Shown in pieces: positions 44,673-54,102 of a DNA stretch of 64,000 nt. The DNA comes from Streptomyces sp. MRC013 (lineage in GTDB: Bacteria; Actinomycetota; Actinomycetes; Streptomycetales; Streptomycetaceae). The notes under the pieces are model-generated. The model was not told the DNA's origin and did no database searches. It was given only the letters and a program-made list of their open reading frames with translations. The translations under genes were made by a program, and so were the position numbers. Where the stretch lies: assembly GCF_023614235.1 (NCBI RefSeq), contig NZ_CP094264.1, positions 2,418,001-2,482,000 on the forward strand. The letters are read 5' to 3'. Position 1 is the stretch's first letter. Each line of letters starts with the position of its first letter.

Positions 44673-44917
44673 ACTGCTACCGCCTCCAGTACGCGCCCCC
44701 GGCAGACCTCGCCCTCGACTCCATGGACACGTCCCTGCGCACCCGGTTCGACGCCGGAATGCACGGCCGGCTGGCCCCGGACCCGTACGGGTCCGGCTCG
44801 GTGCCGATAGGCCCGGACGAGGACCGGCGGGAGGCGACCGTATCGGGTGTGGTGATCCGGTACTACGTGAGCCGCGGCGTCTCGACGGTCACGGTCGTCC
44901 GCGTCGTGTACCTCTGA
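44669..44917 (+). CDS. Small protein, RelE/ParE toxin-like
   Basis: 82 aa. YRLQYAPPADLALDSMDTSLRTRFDAGM, then a strand-rich C-terminus ATVSGVVIRYYVSRGVSTVTVVRVVYL, the size and layout of a RelE/ParE-type toxin. The usual catalytic residues cannot be assigned with certainty. Coupled to the antitoxin-like gene (GTGA). Confidence 0.6.
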   Translation: MNCYRLQYAPPADLALDSMDTSLRTRFDAGMHGRLAPDPYGSGSVPIGPDEDRREATVSGVVIRYYVSRGVSTVTVVRVVYL

Positions 44918-45014
44918 GGGGCCCTTTCCTGCGGGCCCCGGCGGGGACGGACGGGCGGGACGGCACTTCGCGCACCTCACCTCCGACTCATCGAAGGACC
45001 CACAGGTCACGCCC

Positions 45015-45869
45015 GTGAGCATCCGTACGACGCATCGAGCTTTGCTGAGCCGCCTGCTGCCCGGTGACAGGACGGACGACCTGGCAGTACGCCAGGGGCA
45101 GTTCCACACCGTGGTCATCGGCTCGGACCGTGTCGTGTGCCTGCCCCGCACCCGGGCAGCGGCCGCCCGGCTGCCTCAGCGGGCGGCCGCACTTCACGCG
45201 CTCGCCGGCCTCGGCCTCGGCTTCCGCACACCCGAGCCCCTGCTCCGGGGCGGCGCCGAGGAGGTGCCGTTCCTGGTGCTCGGCCGCATTCCCGGGGAAC
45301 CGCTGGAGGCCGACGCCCTCAACGGTGCCCGGGTGGTCGACACCGTGGCGGCGCAGTACGTCACGCTGCTGTCCGATCTGGTCCGTGCCGGCACCGACGA
45401 GACGGTACGAGCGGTTCTCCCCCGGGCACCGGAGGACCGGTGGCGGCGGTTCGCGGGGAGCGTGCGCGCGGAGCTGTTCCCGCTCATGTCCGACAGCGGG
45501 CGCCTGCGGGCCGAACGGGAACTCGCAGCACTCGACGGCCTCCCCCGCATCACCCGAGCCGTGGTGCACGGCGACCTCGGTGCCGAGAACGTCCTGTGGG
45601 AGTGGACGCACGGCCTGCCGCACGTCTCCGGCGTGCTCGACTGGGACGACGTCGCACTCGGTGACCCGGCCGAAGACCTCGCAGCCATCTGCGCCGGCTA
45701 CGGACCCGAGTTCCTGGAGCGGGTGCTCGCCCTGGGCGGTTGGTCGGACCGCGGCCTCCTCACCCGCATCACCGCGATCCGCGGCACATTCGCCCTGCAG
45801 CAAGCCTTCTACGCCATCCGCGACGGCGACGAGGAAGAACTCGCGGACGGTCTGGCCGGCTACCGCTAA
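45015..45869 (+). CDS. Aminoglycoside phosphotransferase (APH) family protein
   Basis: 284 aa, kinase-like fold. VVHGDLGAENVLWEW is the Brenner motif with the catalytic Asp, followed by VLDWDDVALGDPAEDLA (metal-binding DFG-equivalent). N-terminal FHTVVIGSDRVVCLPRT is the nucleotide loop. Family members include resistance enzymes and many metabolic kinases; substrate cannot be read from sequence. GTG 45015. Confidence 0.87.
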   Translation: MSIRTTHRALLSRLLPGDRTDDLAVRQGQFHTVVIGSDRVVCLPRTRAAAARLPQRAAALHALAGLGLGFRTPEPLLRGGAEEVPFLVLGRIPGEPLEADALNGARVVDTVAAQYVTLLSDLVRAGTDETVRAVLPRAPEDRWRRFAGSVRAELFPLMSDSGRLRAERELAALDGLPRITRAVVHGDLGAENVLWEWTHGLPHVSGVLDWDDVALGDPAEDLAAICAGYGPEFLERVLALGGWSDRGLLTRITAIRGTFALQQAFYAIRDGDEEELADGLAGYR

Positions 45870-46029
45870 GACACCCCGGCGCCTCCCGCTTCACCAGCAC
45901 TTCGCGTCGACGGCGGCACGGTGAGCCCGTGCGGTCACGGCGTTGGCGTCGCATCGGACCGCGCCCGCCCGCTCCCACACCCGGGAAAAGGGCCGCTGCG
46001 GCCGGGAACACCGCGTAGCCTGCGCGGCT

Positions 46030-46572
46030 GTGGACAGGGAACGCAGCGCTCGGCAGCTCCGGCTGATCGGTGAGACGGTGGAGATCGCGAAGGCCCTCGG
46101 GGTGGAGGTGTGGCTCCGCGGGGGTTGGGCCATGGATTTCTTCATCGGCGAGGTCACGCGTGACCATACGGACATCGACTGGTTCGCCTGGGCGAAGGAC
46201 GCCTCTCCTCTGACCGCAGCTCTGCTGCGTTCCGGCTATGAGCCCCTGTCCGGGCCACCTGCCGACCAGCAGCTCGATTTCCGCAAGCAGGGCGTGGAGA
46301 GCAGCTTCGCGCTTCTGGCCGAGGACGGGCTGGGGCGCGTCGTGGTCGCCGGTGGTCCCTGGGCCGGGGAAGTGTGGCCGGAGGGCATGCTCGACGCTTC
46401 CGTCGGCCGCGTCGGGGCGCTGCGGTGCCGGGTCATCAGTCCCCGTGCCCAGATCGAGATCAAGCGGATGATGCCCGTCTGGGTCCCGGGGCTGGTCCGC
46501 CGTACGAAGGACGCCGAGGACATCGCCCGGTTGGAGGCGGCCCTGCGCGAGCAGGGCACCGGTCCGGCATGA
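46030..46572 (+). CDS. Nucleotidyltransferase, aminoglycoside/lincosamide adenylyltransferase-like
   Basis: 180 aa from GTG 46030. VWLRGGWAMDFFIGEVTRDHTDIDWFAW has the GGWxxD and DxD pattern of ANT(2'')/LinB-type nucleotidyltransferases; later SPRAQIEIKRMMP with basic residues is also family-like, and MPVWVPGLVRRTKDAEDIARL closes the domain. It sits 160 bp after the APH-like gene, on the same strand. Antibiotic modification is plausible but unproven. Confidence 0.82.
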   Translation: MDRERSARQLRLIGETVEIAKALGVEVWLRGGWAMDFFIGEVTRDHTDIDWFAWAKDASPLTAALLRSGYEPLSGPPADQQLDFRKQGVESSFALLAEDGLGRVVVAGGPWAGEVWPEGMLDASVGRVGALRCRVISPRAQIEIKRMMPVWVPGLVRRTKDAEDIARLEAALREQGTGPA

Positions 46573-46940
46573 GGGCTTGAAGGCGCGTGGTCGCCTCCGT
46601 CTCCGCGAGGACCTCTCCCCCTTCGGAACACCGCGAGGCCAAGAGGACCGCCGAGTCCGGGCCGACCGGGCACGGTCCGCCCCGGAGCCTGACCGGGCCT
46701 GCCGGCTTCCTGGTATCCGGCGGCGCCCGGGGGTTGACCGTACGGGCGCCGAAGCCTCCGGGTGCGGGGCGGACGCGCGGGGCTGGACGGCCGGACGCGA
46801 GGGGCCTCGGCGGGGGCGGATGAGCCGGATGAGCGGAAGACCGGAGGGGGCCGGATGAGCGGGGGTGCGGGGGCGCGGGAGAGCGGGGGCGCGGGATAAA
46901 CCCTGCGGGCGGTCCGGGGGTGCGCTACGGTGCACCCATG
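46573..46940. other. Intergenic region upstream of the hydrolase
   Basis: About 370 bp, no gene. The end (46855-46900) holds repeats of GCGGGGGCGCGGGA. A -10-like TACGGT lies at 46926-46931, just before the palindrome below. Confidence 0.5.
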
Positions 46941-46963
46941 AGACGAGACGGTACGTCTCGTCT
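46941..46963. promoter_or_regulatory. TetR-type palindromic operator
   Basis: AGACGAGACG GTA CGTCTCGTCT: perfect 10-bp arms with a 3-bp spacer, 35 bp upstream of the hydrolase start and directly after a possible -10. Typical of a TetR-family operator. No TetR gene is adjacent. Confidence 0.82.
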
Positions 46964-46998
46964 AGATGGTGATCCGATCACCTCCGAGGGGAGCACCC

Positions 46999-47886
46999 GT
47001 GCACCGTGAGCACTTCGTCGACGCCGCGCCCGGCGTCCGGCTGTGGGTCGAGGAGCGGGGGGACCCCGAGGCGTCCGCGCTCCTGCTGGTCATGGGCGCG
47101 CAGGCGTCCGGACTCGGCTGGCCCGACGAGCTGGTGGACGCGCTGGCCGCGCACCACCGGGTCATCCGGTACGACCACCGCGACACCGGCCGCTCCACCT
47201 GGTCGTACGAGACGGAGCCGTACGCGATCACCGACCTCGCGGACGACGCGCTGGCGGTGCTGGACGGGCTGGGGGTGGGACGGGCCCACGTCGTGGGCAT
47301 GTCCCTGGGCGGCATGCTGGCCCAGCTCCTCCTCGCCGACCACCCGGAGCGGGTCCGCACCGCCACCCTCATCGGCACCTGCGCGCTCAGCACCACCCCG
47401 TACACCGCGCCGGACGGGACCGCCACGCCCGTCGAGGAGCTGCCGCCCGTCGACCCGCGCATCCTGGAGATGTGGGCCCGCCTGCCCGAGGGCCCCGGCC
47501 CGGAGGGCGGTCCGGAAGGCGACCTGGACCGGCGGGTCGAGCACTGGCGGCTGCTGAACGGCGACGCGATCCCGTTCGACGCGGAGGCCGCGCGGGACAT
47601 GGAGCGGCGCGTGCTCGCGCACACCGGGCACGCCCGGGTCGGTACCGCGCACGGACGGGCCGACCACTCGGGGATGCTCCGCACCGAGGCGCTCGCCGCG
47701 ACCGACGTGCCGACGCTGGTCGTGTCCGCCCCGGCCGAACCCGTCTTCCCGCCGCCGCACGCGCAGCACCTGGCGCAGGTGATCCGCGGCGCGGAGCTGG
47801 TGGAGATCCCGGGCATGGGGCACGCGCTGCCGCGACCGGTGCTGGAGCCGCTGGCGAGGGCCGTCCTGCGCCACACGGCGGCCTGA
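46999..47886 (+). CDS. Alpha/beta hydrolase
   Basis: 295 aa. Nucleophile elbow GMSLGGML and His in IPGMGHALP. The acid position reads SAPAEPVFP, so Glu replaces the usual Asp of the D-P motif. GTG 46999 is preceded by GAGGGGAG. No membrane or signal segment. It stands behind a TetR-type palindrome, so induction by a small molecule is likely. Substrate unknown. Confidence 0.85.
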   Translation: MHREHFVDAAPGVRLWVEERGDPEASALLLVMGAQASGLGWPDELVDALAAHHRVIRYDHRDTGRSTWSYETEPYAITDLADDALAVLDGLGVGRAHVVGMSLGGMLAQLLLADHPERVRTATLIGTCALSTTPYTAPDGTATPVEELPPVDPRILEMWARLPEGPGPEGGPEGDLDRRVEHWRLLNGDAIPFDAEAARDMERRVLAHTGHARVGTAHGRADHSGMLRTEALAATDVPTLVVSAPAEPVFPPPHAQHLAQVIRGAELVEIPGMGHALPRPVLEPLARAVLRHTAA

Positions 47887-48073
47887 CGGTACCGGCCCCG
47901 GCCGGGGCCCCGGCCCCGCGCCGACGGGTCCGCCCGGTCGCGCGGCCGGGGCCGGCGGAGCGGGGGCGCGGGGTGCGGGGCACCCGCCGTGCCGGGCCGG
48001 CAGGATGCGCCGGGGACCCGCCGCCCTCGGCGGCCCCGGGCGGAACCGCGAACGGCACGGGACGGCGCGGAGG

Positions 48074-48101
48074 CGGGCGGCCCCGGTCGTGGGACCGCCC
48101 G
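48074..48101 (-). terminator. Hairpin downstream of the chitinase gene
   Basis: CGGGCGG ... CCGCCCG stem with an inner CCC/GGG pairing, on the 3' side of the minus-strand chitinase, 22 bp from its stop. Confidence 0.5.
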
Positions 48102-48122
48102 CGGCCGGGACCGCGGTCCGGC

Positions 48123-49010
48123 TCAGCAGTACAGGTTGGCGCCCGGGGCCACGCCCAGGATCTGCGCGAACTGCTGGTACTTCGTCACCCGGCTCTGCAC
48201 CTGCGCCGGGTTCCTCCCGTCGCACTCGAGCGCGCCGTTGATGGAGCGGATCGTCTGGCCGAAGCCCGCGCCGGTCACCATCGCGTTGTGCGGGGTCATC
48301 GTGCCGGGGCCGTTCTGGGTGTTCCAGTACCACAGGCCCGTCTTCCAGGCGATGGCCGCCTCGCGTTCGACGCGGTACGGGTTGTTCAGCAGGTCGATGC
48401 CGAGCGCGTCACCGGCCGCCTTGTAGTTGAAGTTCCAGCTGAGCTGGATCGGGCCGCGCCCGTAGTAGGCGGCCTGGCCGGCGGGGCAGCCGTAGGGCTG
48501 GCTCCGGTCGCAGTAGTGGGGGTAGTTGGCGGTGTTCTGCTCCACGACGTGGACGAGGCCGCCCGTCTCGTGGCTGACGTTGGCCAGGAAGGCCGCCGCC
48601 TCCTGCCTGCTGACCGTGGCGCCGCCCGTCGTCGCGAAGGCCGGGTACGCGCCGAGCGCCGCCTTCAGCCCGCTGTAGGTGTAGAACGGGTTCCTGTTCG
48701 GGAACATCTGGTTGAACTGCGCCTCGGACACCACGAACCCGGACGGCGACGGGTCCGGTGCGGGCGTCCCGTTCCCGCAGACTCCCTGGTCGGCCCAGAC
48801 CTCCGCCGTGCCGGGGCGCTCGTTCTGGGTCCACCACTTCGCCTGCCAGTTGTGGCCGCCGTACGAGGCGACGCCGCCGCCCCAGTAGACGGCCGACGAG
48901 TTCCAGGGTGTCGCGCAGTCGACGGCGGAGGCGGGGGCGGGCGGCAGGAGGGCCGTCAGACCCACCGCCATGGCGAAAGCGGCCAGCAGGGAGCCTAATC
49001 GTCGCGACAT
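48123..49010 (-). CDS. Secreted GH19 chitinase with N-terminal chitin-binding domain
   Basis: 295 aa. Signal peptide MSRRLGSLLAAFAMAVGLTA...SA. A CBM5/12-type domain follows with aromatic residues (VYWGGGVASYGGHNWQAKWWTQNERPG), a Pro/Ser linker (GTPAPDPSPSG), then the GH19 catalytic domain: FLANVSHETGGLVHV with the general acid Glu, AAYYGRGPIQLSWNFNY and NGALECDGRNPAQVQSR. It resembles Streptomyces ChiC/ChiF-type enzymes. It is transcribed alone; no chitinase direct repeat or DasR box is obvious upstream. RBS AAGGAG. Confidence 0.94.
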   Translation of the reverse strand: MSRRLGSLLAAFAMAVGLTALLPPAPASAVDCATPWNSSAVYWGGGVASYGGHNWQAKWWTQNERPGTAEVWADQGVCGNGTPAPDPSPSGFVVSEAQFNQMFPNRNPFYTYSGLKAALGAYPAFATTGGATVSRQEAAAFLANVSHETGGLVHVVEQNTANYPHYCDRSQPYGCPAGQAAYYGRGPIQLSWNFNYKAAGDALGIDLLNNPYRVEREAAIAWKTGLWYWNTQNGPGTMTPHNAMVTGAGFGQTIRSINGALECDGRNPAQVQSRVTKYQQFAQILGVAPGANLYC

Positions 49011-49371
49011 GACATCGCTCCTTCGTGTAAGGGAAGACCGCGGCCACTCCACCGCTTCGACGCGAACCCCGTCAAGGACGCCGAACCGGACAGAACGCCC
49101 CCGGCGCGGCGCGGAAGGAACGCCCCGGCACGGCACCGGAAGGAGGGCCGGAGCACGGAGCGGCGGAGGACGGCCGGGAACGGCCGGTCGTCCTCCCCGC
49201 ACCCGGGCACCCGCACCGGGCGCACGCGACGGCATGGCCCCCGGCCGGCGCCCGGACCGCCCGCGGGGGAACACCCCCGGTCGCTGCCCCGACCGCCCAC
49301 CGGCCCCGGCCCCGCGCGGGCACCCGGTCCGCCCGCCGGGGAGCGGGCTCCGGCCGGGGCCCCGCCGCCGG
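49011..49371. other. Intergenic region, no gene seen
   Basis: About 360 bp between the chitinase start and the stop of the SpoIIE-type gene, both on the minus strand. GC-rich CGGCCCCGG-type low complexity; should contain the chitinase promoter and the phosphatase terminator. Confidence 0.5.
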
Positions 49372-51095
49372 TCAGCCCGGGATCCGCAGCACCAGCAGCG
49401 CCACGTCGTCCTCGTTCTGCTCCGGCCTGGCCCGCTGGAGCAGCTCGTCCGCGAACGCCTCCACGGGCCGGCGCGCCAGCGCGGCGGCGTGCCGGCGCAG
49501 CCGGTCCAGGCCCTCGTCGAGCGAGCGGCCCGGCTCCTCGATCAGGCCGTCCGTGTACAGCAGCAGCGTCGATCCGGGCGGCAGCTCCGCCCGCGCGTCC
49601 GTACGGGCCGTCCTCCCCCGGTACTCCCCGAGGCCCAGCAGGACGCCGTGGCCCTCGGAGAGGTACCGCGCCATCCCGTCGTGCGTGACCAGCAGCGGCG
49701 GCGGGTGCCCGGCGTTGGTCCAGGACAGCTCCCACCGCCCGTCGTCCGACACGGCCATCCGGCCGAAGACCATCGTGGCCATGGTGACCTCCGCGATGTG
49801 CAGCGAAGCCTGGTCCAGCCACTCGACGATCTCGCTCGCCGGTCCCTTCTGCGCCCAGGCGTACGCGCGCAGCATGTTGCGCAGCTGCGCCATCCCCGCC
49901 GCCGCGTCCAGGTCGTGGCCGACCACGTCCCCGATGGCCAGCGCCAGCACCCCGTCGCTCAGCGTGAAGGCGTCGTACCAGTCGCCGCCGACGTGCGAGG
50001 CGTCCGGCGCGGGCAGGTACCGGGCCGTGATCCCCAGCCCGGGCACGGTCGGCATCTGCGGCAGCAGGTGGCGCTGCATGGTCTCCGCGACCTTCCGCTG
50101 CCGCTGGTAGAGGCGGGCGTTGGCCAGGGCGAGGCCGGCCCGGCGCGTGATGTCCTCCAACAGGGCCACGTCGGCCGCCGTGAACGCCTCCGACCGCTCG
50201 GACCGGCCCAGGGTGAGCGCCCCGAGGATCTCCCGCAGACCGCGGATGGGCGCGATGACCGCCGAGTGCATCCCCGTCGACTCGAACAGGCGGCGCTGCT
50301 CCAGCGCGATCCCCGAGTCCGGCGGACCCTGGTACGTCTTCGGGCCCGCCAGCGCCGACGACTCCCCGCGCAGCGCCCGCGACAGGGGCATCGGCGACTC
50401 CCCCGGCACCGGGGGCATCGGGCCCTCCAGCTCCTCCACGTGCACCAGGGCGTCGCCCCTCGCGTGCACCACGGCGGTGCGCCACACCTCGTCCGGCTCC
50501 CTGAGCAGGTCGATGACCGCCCAGTCCGCGAGCCGGGGCACCACCAGGCCCACCAGCCGGTCGAGGGCCTCGTCCACGTCGAGCGTGGACGTCAGCGTCG
50601 TGGTCGTCTCGGCCAGCAGCGCCAGCCGGTCCAGCTCCGACATCGACGCGGCGGGCCGCCGCGGGAACGGGAGGGTCGACGGGGCGGACTCGGAGGCGTC
50701 GAAGATCACCAGGGTGGCCGGTTCGCACCCGTCCCGGACCCAGGGCGTGGCCAGCCACGACAGCAGGAGCAGCGACCCGTCGCCGCGTTCCGCCCACTGG
50801 CCCGGGCCCTGGGCCGTACGGCCGGCGAGGGCGGCCTGCCGCAGCGCGCAGTGCGCCCTCGGCGTGGGGTCGCCGTGCCGGTCGCGGTGGAGCAGCTCGT
50901 GCGCGTCCCAGCCGACGAGCTGCGCGGCGGGCCGGCCCAGGAGCCGCTCGGCCGAGGTGTTGACGGCGGTGATGCGACCGCTGTCGTCCAGCAGGCAGGC
51001 GCCCGCCGTGAAGGAATCCAGCACCGGGGCGAGCACTTCCCCCGGGGGGCCGGGAACCCCTCACCGGACACGCCCGCCGTCTCCGCGGCCGTCAT
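49372..51095 (-). CDS. PAS-GAF-SpoIIE (PP2C) serine phosphatase
   Basis: The coding body (to 51036) holds a PAS domain (VLDSFTAGACLLDDSGRITAVN, ~1-110), a GAF domain (~150-310) and a SpoIIE phosphatase domain (GGDWYDAF, GDVVGHD, TNAGHPPPLL, LLYTDGLIE, EDDVALLVLR). Such enzymes dephosphorylate anti-anti-sigma factors, though here no partner gene is adjacent. The native N-terminus is probably ATG 51095 (MTAAETAGVSGEGFPAP): the frame breaks at the G6 run 51044-51049 and one extra base would join the two pieces. Likely an assembly error. Confidence 0.87.
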
Positions 51096-51480
51096 CTGCT
51101 CGCCTCCGCCCTGCCCGGGGACGCGCCCCGGTGCCTCTTCCCCCACTCTTCCCTACCGCCGGACGCCGACGCCCCGGCCCCTCCTCGGCGGGGACCGGAC
51201 GCCGGCGCCCGCCTCGACGGAGTCGAACCCCGTACGAACTTACGGCACCGCCGCCCCCCACAGGCCCCATCGTGACCCGACGCATACCGCCGAACATCCG
51301 CGGCGGGCGAGCGGAGCGCTCGTGGAGGCCTTCGAGGGCGGACGTGGGTGCGGGGGACCTCCGACGGGGGAGGCGCGGGTGCGGCGACCCTCCGGCGGAG
51401 GGTGGGCGGAAGCCCCCCGTCCCGGCGGTCCCGGGGGACCCGCAGCACGGAGGGCTTCGCGCGGGCCGCGCCCGCGATGC
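51096..51480. other. Intergenic region between purA and the phosphatase gene
   Basis: About 385 bp. It contains GGTCCCGGGGGACC (51428-51442) and CCTCCGGCGGAGG-like dyads; one may terminate purA. No gene. Confidence 0.5.
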
Positions 51481-52764
51481 CTACAGGAACGAGTTGATCT
51501 CGATCGTCTCGGTGCGGCCGGGACCGACGCCGATCGCGGAGATCGGGGCGCCCGACATCTCCTCCAGCGCCTTCACGTACGCCTGCGCGTTCTTCGGCAG
51601 GTCCGAGAAGGCCTTCGCCTTGGAGATGTCCTCCGACCAGCCCGGCAGGTACTCGTAGACCGGCTTGGCGTGGTGGAAGTCGGTCTGCGAGTACGGCAGC
51701 TCCTCGACGCGCCGGCCGTCGATCTCGTACGCCACGCACACCGGGATCCGCTCCCAGCCGGTCAGGACGTCCAGCTTGGTGAGGAAGAAGTCCGTCAGGC
51801 CGTTCACCCGGGTCGCGTAGCGGGCGATCACCGCGTCGAACCAGCCGCAGCGCCGGTCGCGGCCGGTGGTGACGCCCCGCTCGCCGCCGATGCGGCGCAG
51901 CGCTTCGCCGTCCTCGTCGAACAGCTCGGTCGGGAACGGGCCGGCGCCGACGCGGGTCGTGTACGCCTTGAGGATGCCGATCACGCGGCTGATCTTCGTC
52001 GGGCCGACGCCGGCGCCGGTGCAGGCGCCGCCGGAGGTCGGGTTCGAGGAGGTCACGAAGGGGTACGTGCCGTGGTCCACGTCGAGGAGGGTGCCCTGGC
52101 CGCCCTCGAAGAGGACGACCTTGCCCTCGTCGATCGCGTCGTTCAGGATCAGCGTCGTGTCCGCGACGAACGGCTTCAGCCGCTCCGCGTACCGGAGCAT
52201 CTCCTCCACGACCTTGCCGGCCTCGATCGCGCGCCGGTTGTAGACCTTGGCGAGGAGCTGGTTCTTGACCTCCAGCGCCGCCTCGACCTTCTGGGTGAGG
52301 ATCGACTCGTCGTAGAGGTCCTGGACGCGGATGCCGACGCGGTTGATCTTGTCGGCGTACGTCGGACCGATGCCGCGACCGGTCGTACCGATCTTCCGCT
52401 TGCCGAGGAACCGTTCCGTCACCTTGTCGAGGGTGACGTTGTACGGCGTGATGAGGTGGGCGTTCCCGCTGATCAGAAGCTTGGAGGTGTCGACGCCGCG
52501 CTCGTTCAGCCCGCTCAGCTCGGAGAGCAGGACGGCCGGGTCGACGACGACGCCGTTTCCGATCACGGGGGTGCATCCGGGAGAGAGGATGCCGGAGGGG
52601 AGGAGGTGCAGCGCGTACTTCTGGTCGCCCACGACGACCGTGTGGCCGGCGTTGTTGCCGCCCTGGTAGCGCACCACGTAGTCGACGGATCCACCGAGGA
52701 GGTCGGTGGCCTTCCCCTTGCCCTCGTCACCCCACTGAGCACCGAGCAGCACAAGTGCGGGCAC
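51481..52764 (-). CDS. purA: Adenylosuccinate synthetase
   Basis: 427-aa GTP-dependent ligase converting IMP and aspartate to adenylosuccinate, normal full length. WGDEGKGK (phosphate loop), [42 protein letters not shown] and [10 protein letters not shown] are all present. GTG 52764 is the start ([15 protein letters not shown]). It is divergent from a DAGK-like gene; a hairpin lies in the leader. Confidence 0.97.
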   Translation of the reverse strand: MPALVLLGAQWGDEGKGKATDLLGGSVDYVVRYQGGNNAGHTVVVGDQKYALHLLPSGILSPGCTPVIGNGVVVDPAVLLSELSGLNERGVDTSKLLISGNAHLITPYNVTLDKVTERFLGKRKIGTTGRGIGPTYADKINRVGIRVQDLYDESILTQKVEAALEVKNQLLAKVYNRRAIEAGKVVEEMLRYAERLKPFVADTTLILNDAIDEGKVVLFEGGQGTLLDVDHGTYPFVTSSNPTSGGACTGAGVGPTKISRVIGILKAYTTRVGAGPFPTELFDEDGEALRRIGGERGVTTGRDRRCGWFDAVIARYATRVNGLTDFFLTKLDVLTGWERIPVCVAYEIDGRRVEELPYSQTDFHHAKPVYEYLPGWSEDISKAKAFSDLPKNAQAYVKALEEMSGAPISAIGVGPGRTETIEINSFL

Positions 52765-52877
52765 AGGCGTACACCCCTTCCGGGCGGGGCATGTCCAAGG
52801 GGCCAGGGGCGGAGGACGTCGTACGGCGGTGTACGACGGCAACCCGAGCCGCTGGACCGGTGCCCCGGAATAGACGA

Positions 52878-52905
52878 AGCCCCTGGCGCAATAGCGCAAG
52901 GGGCT
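52878..52905 (-). promoter_or_regulatory. Hairpin in the purA leader
   Basis: AGCCCCT / AGGGGCT and GCGC / GCGC pairings around an AATA loop, with one mismatch. On the minus strand it lies between a -10-like TAGCAT (near 52920) and purA, so it may form in the purA leader. Function (attenuation, stability) unknown. Confidence 0.5.
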
Positions 52906-52939
52906 CTTGCACAAAGATGCTACCCGAGGAAGGACCGAG

Positions 52940-53803
52940 GTGTCGGCTCCCGACCAGCTCCTGGTGGTCATCGACCCGGTCGCGCGCCGCTGCGACGGCG
53001 AGTCCGTACGGATCGCGAGGGATGTGCTGTGCGGTGGCGCGGCCGCGCGGGTGTGCCTGCCCGACACCCCGCAGGAGTTCGCGCGGGCCCTGGCGCGGCG
53101 GGGCTCCCGGCGCCCCGTGGTGGTCGGCGACGACCGGGCGCTGGTGCGGGCCGTGGCCCTGCTGCACCGGGGCGGCGAGCTGGGCGGGCAGGCCCTGTCG
53201 CTGGTGCCGGTGGGGCCGCGCGAGACGGTGTGCCTCGGCGTGTCGCTGGGCGCGCCGCCCGGTGCGGTGACGGCGGCGCGGGCGGTGCTGGACGGGGTGG
53301 CGCGGCGGCTCGACCTGCTGGTGGACGACGGGGGCGGGGTGGTCGTGGGCGGGGTGCGCGTCCCGGAGGGGGCCCCGTCGCCGGAGCCCGCGGCGGCGCC
53401 CGAGGACCGCTTCCGCCCGTCGGGCGGCCGGGCGCCGGTGCCCTCGGTGTGGGGGACCTGCCGCTCGCTGGTGCGGACGCTGGTGGGGCCGGGTGCCGGG
53501 CGGGCGCCGCGGGTGTGGGGGCAGCGGTTGCGGGTGGAGGCGGACGGGCTGCTGCTGGCCGACGGGGACGACCCGGTGGAGGGCGTGACGGTGGTGGCGC
53601 GGGACGGGGCGGCGGAGGTCGTGGTGCGTTCCCGGTCGGCCGCGCCCCGGTGGTCGGCCGCCCGCGCGGTCACCGTGTCGGGCCCGGCCGGCACGGGCTT
53701 CCGTTACCGGGCGGACGCCGAGCCGGCCGGTCCGGTGCGCAGCCGCACGTGGACGGTGCGCCCGGCCGCCTGGTCCCTGCTGGTGCCGGCGCCGACGTCG
53801 TAG
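52940..53803 (+). CDS. DAGK-like protein lacking the GGDG motif
   Basis: 287 aa. The N-terminal half ([24 protein letters not shown] ... [20 protein letters not shown]) has the shape of a diacylglycerol/sphingosine kinase catalytic domain, but the ATP-binding GGDGT is VGDDRA, so kinase activity is doubtful. The second half continues the fold ([36 protein letters not shown]). GTG 52940 has GGAAGGA upstream. Divergent from purA, a pairing I expect in streptomycetes. Confidence 0.75.
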   Translation: MSAPDQLLVVIDPVARRCDGESVRIARDVLCGGAAARVCLPDTPQEFARALARRGSRRPVVVGDDRALVRAVALLHRGGELGGQALSLVPVGPRETVCLGVSLGAPPGAVTAARAVLDGVARRLDLLVDDGGGVVVGGVRVPEGAPSPEPAAAPEDRFRPSGGRAPVPSVWGTCRSLVRTLVGPGAGRAPRVWGQRLRVEADGLLLADGDDPVEGVTVVARDGAAEVVVRSRSAAPRWSAARAVTVSGPAGTGFRYRADAEPAGPVRSRTWTVRPAAWSLLVPAPTS

Positions 53804-54102
53804 GGCGTCCGGGCACGGGACCCGCTCCTCCCGGCCGGGGCACCGCTCCCGCCGGGACGACCGGGGCCGGGCGCGGGACGGCGGGGGCGGGCACGGGACG
53901 GCGGGGGCGGCGCCTGCGGCGTGCGTCACGGGGGAGGCTTTGTCCCGTCGCGCCCCCCGCGTCCCGGAACGTCGGCTTCGAGGATCGGGTTCCGGCCTGT
54001 GACCGGGGAGGCCGATCCCGGTCCCCCCTTGCTACGTTGGCGTCTGAGAAGGATCTCGCAGGCAGGGACGGAATCGAGCCACGGCACGGGGGAGGCGCCT
54101 TC
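53804..54102. other. Intergenic region before the WXG locus
   Basis: About 300 bp with a direct repeat of CGGGACGGCGGGGGCGG (near 53875-53912). It should contain the promoter of the WXG/lipoprotein operon. RBS GGGGGAGG sits just before ATG 54103. Confidence 0.5.

Noticed and set aside
53804..54102. Additional small gene before the WXG locus
   Set aside because: Only GC-rich repeats and no start with codon bias.
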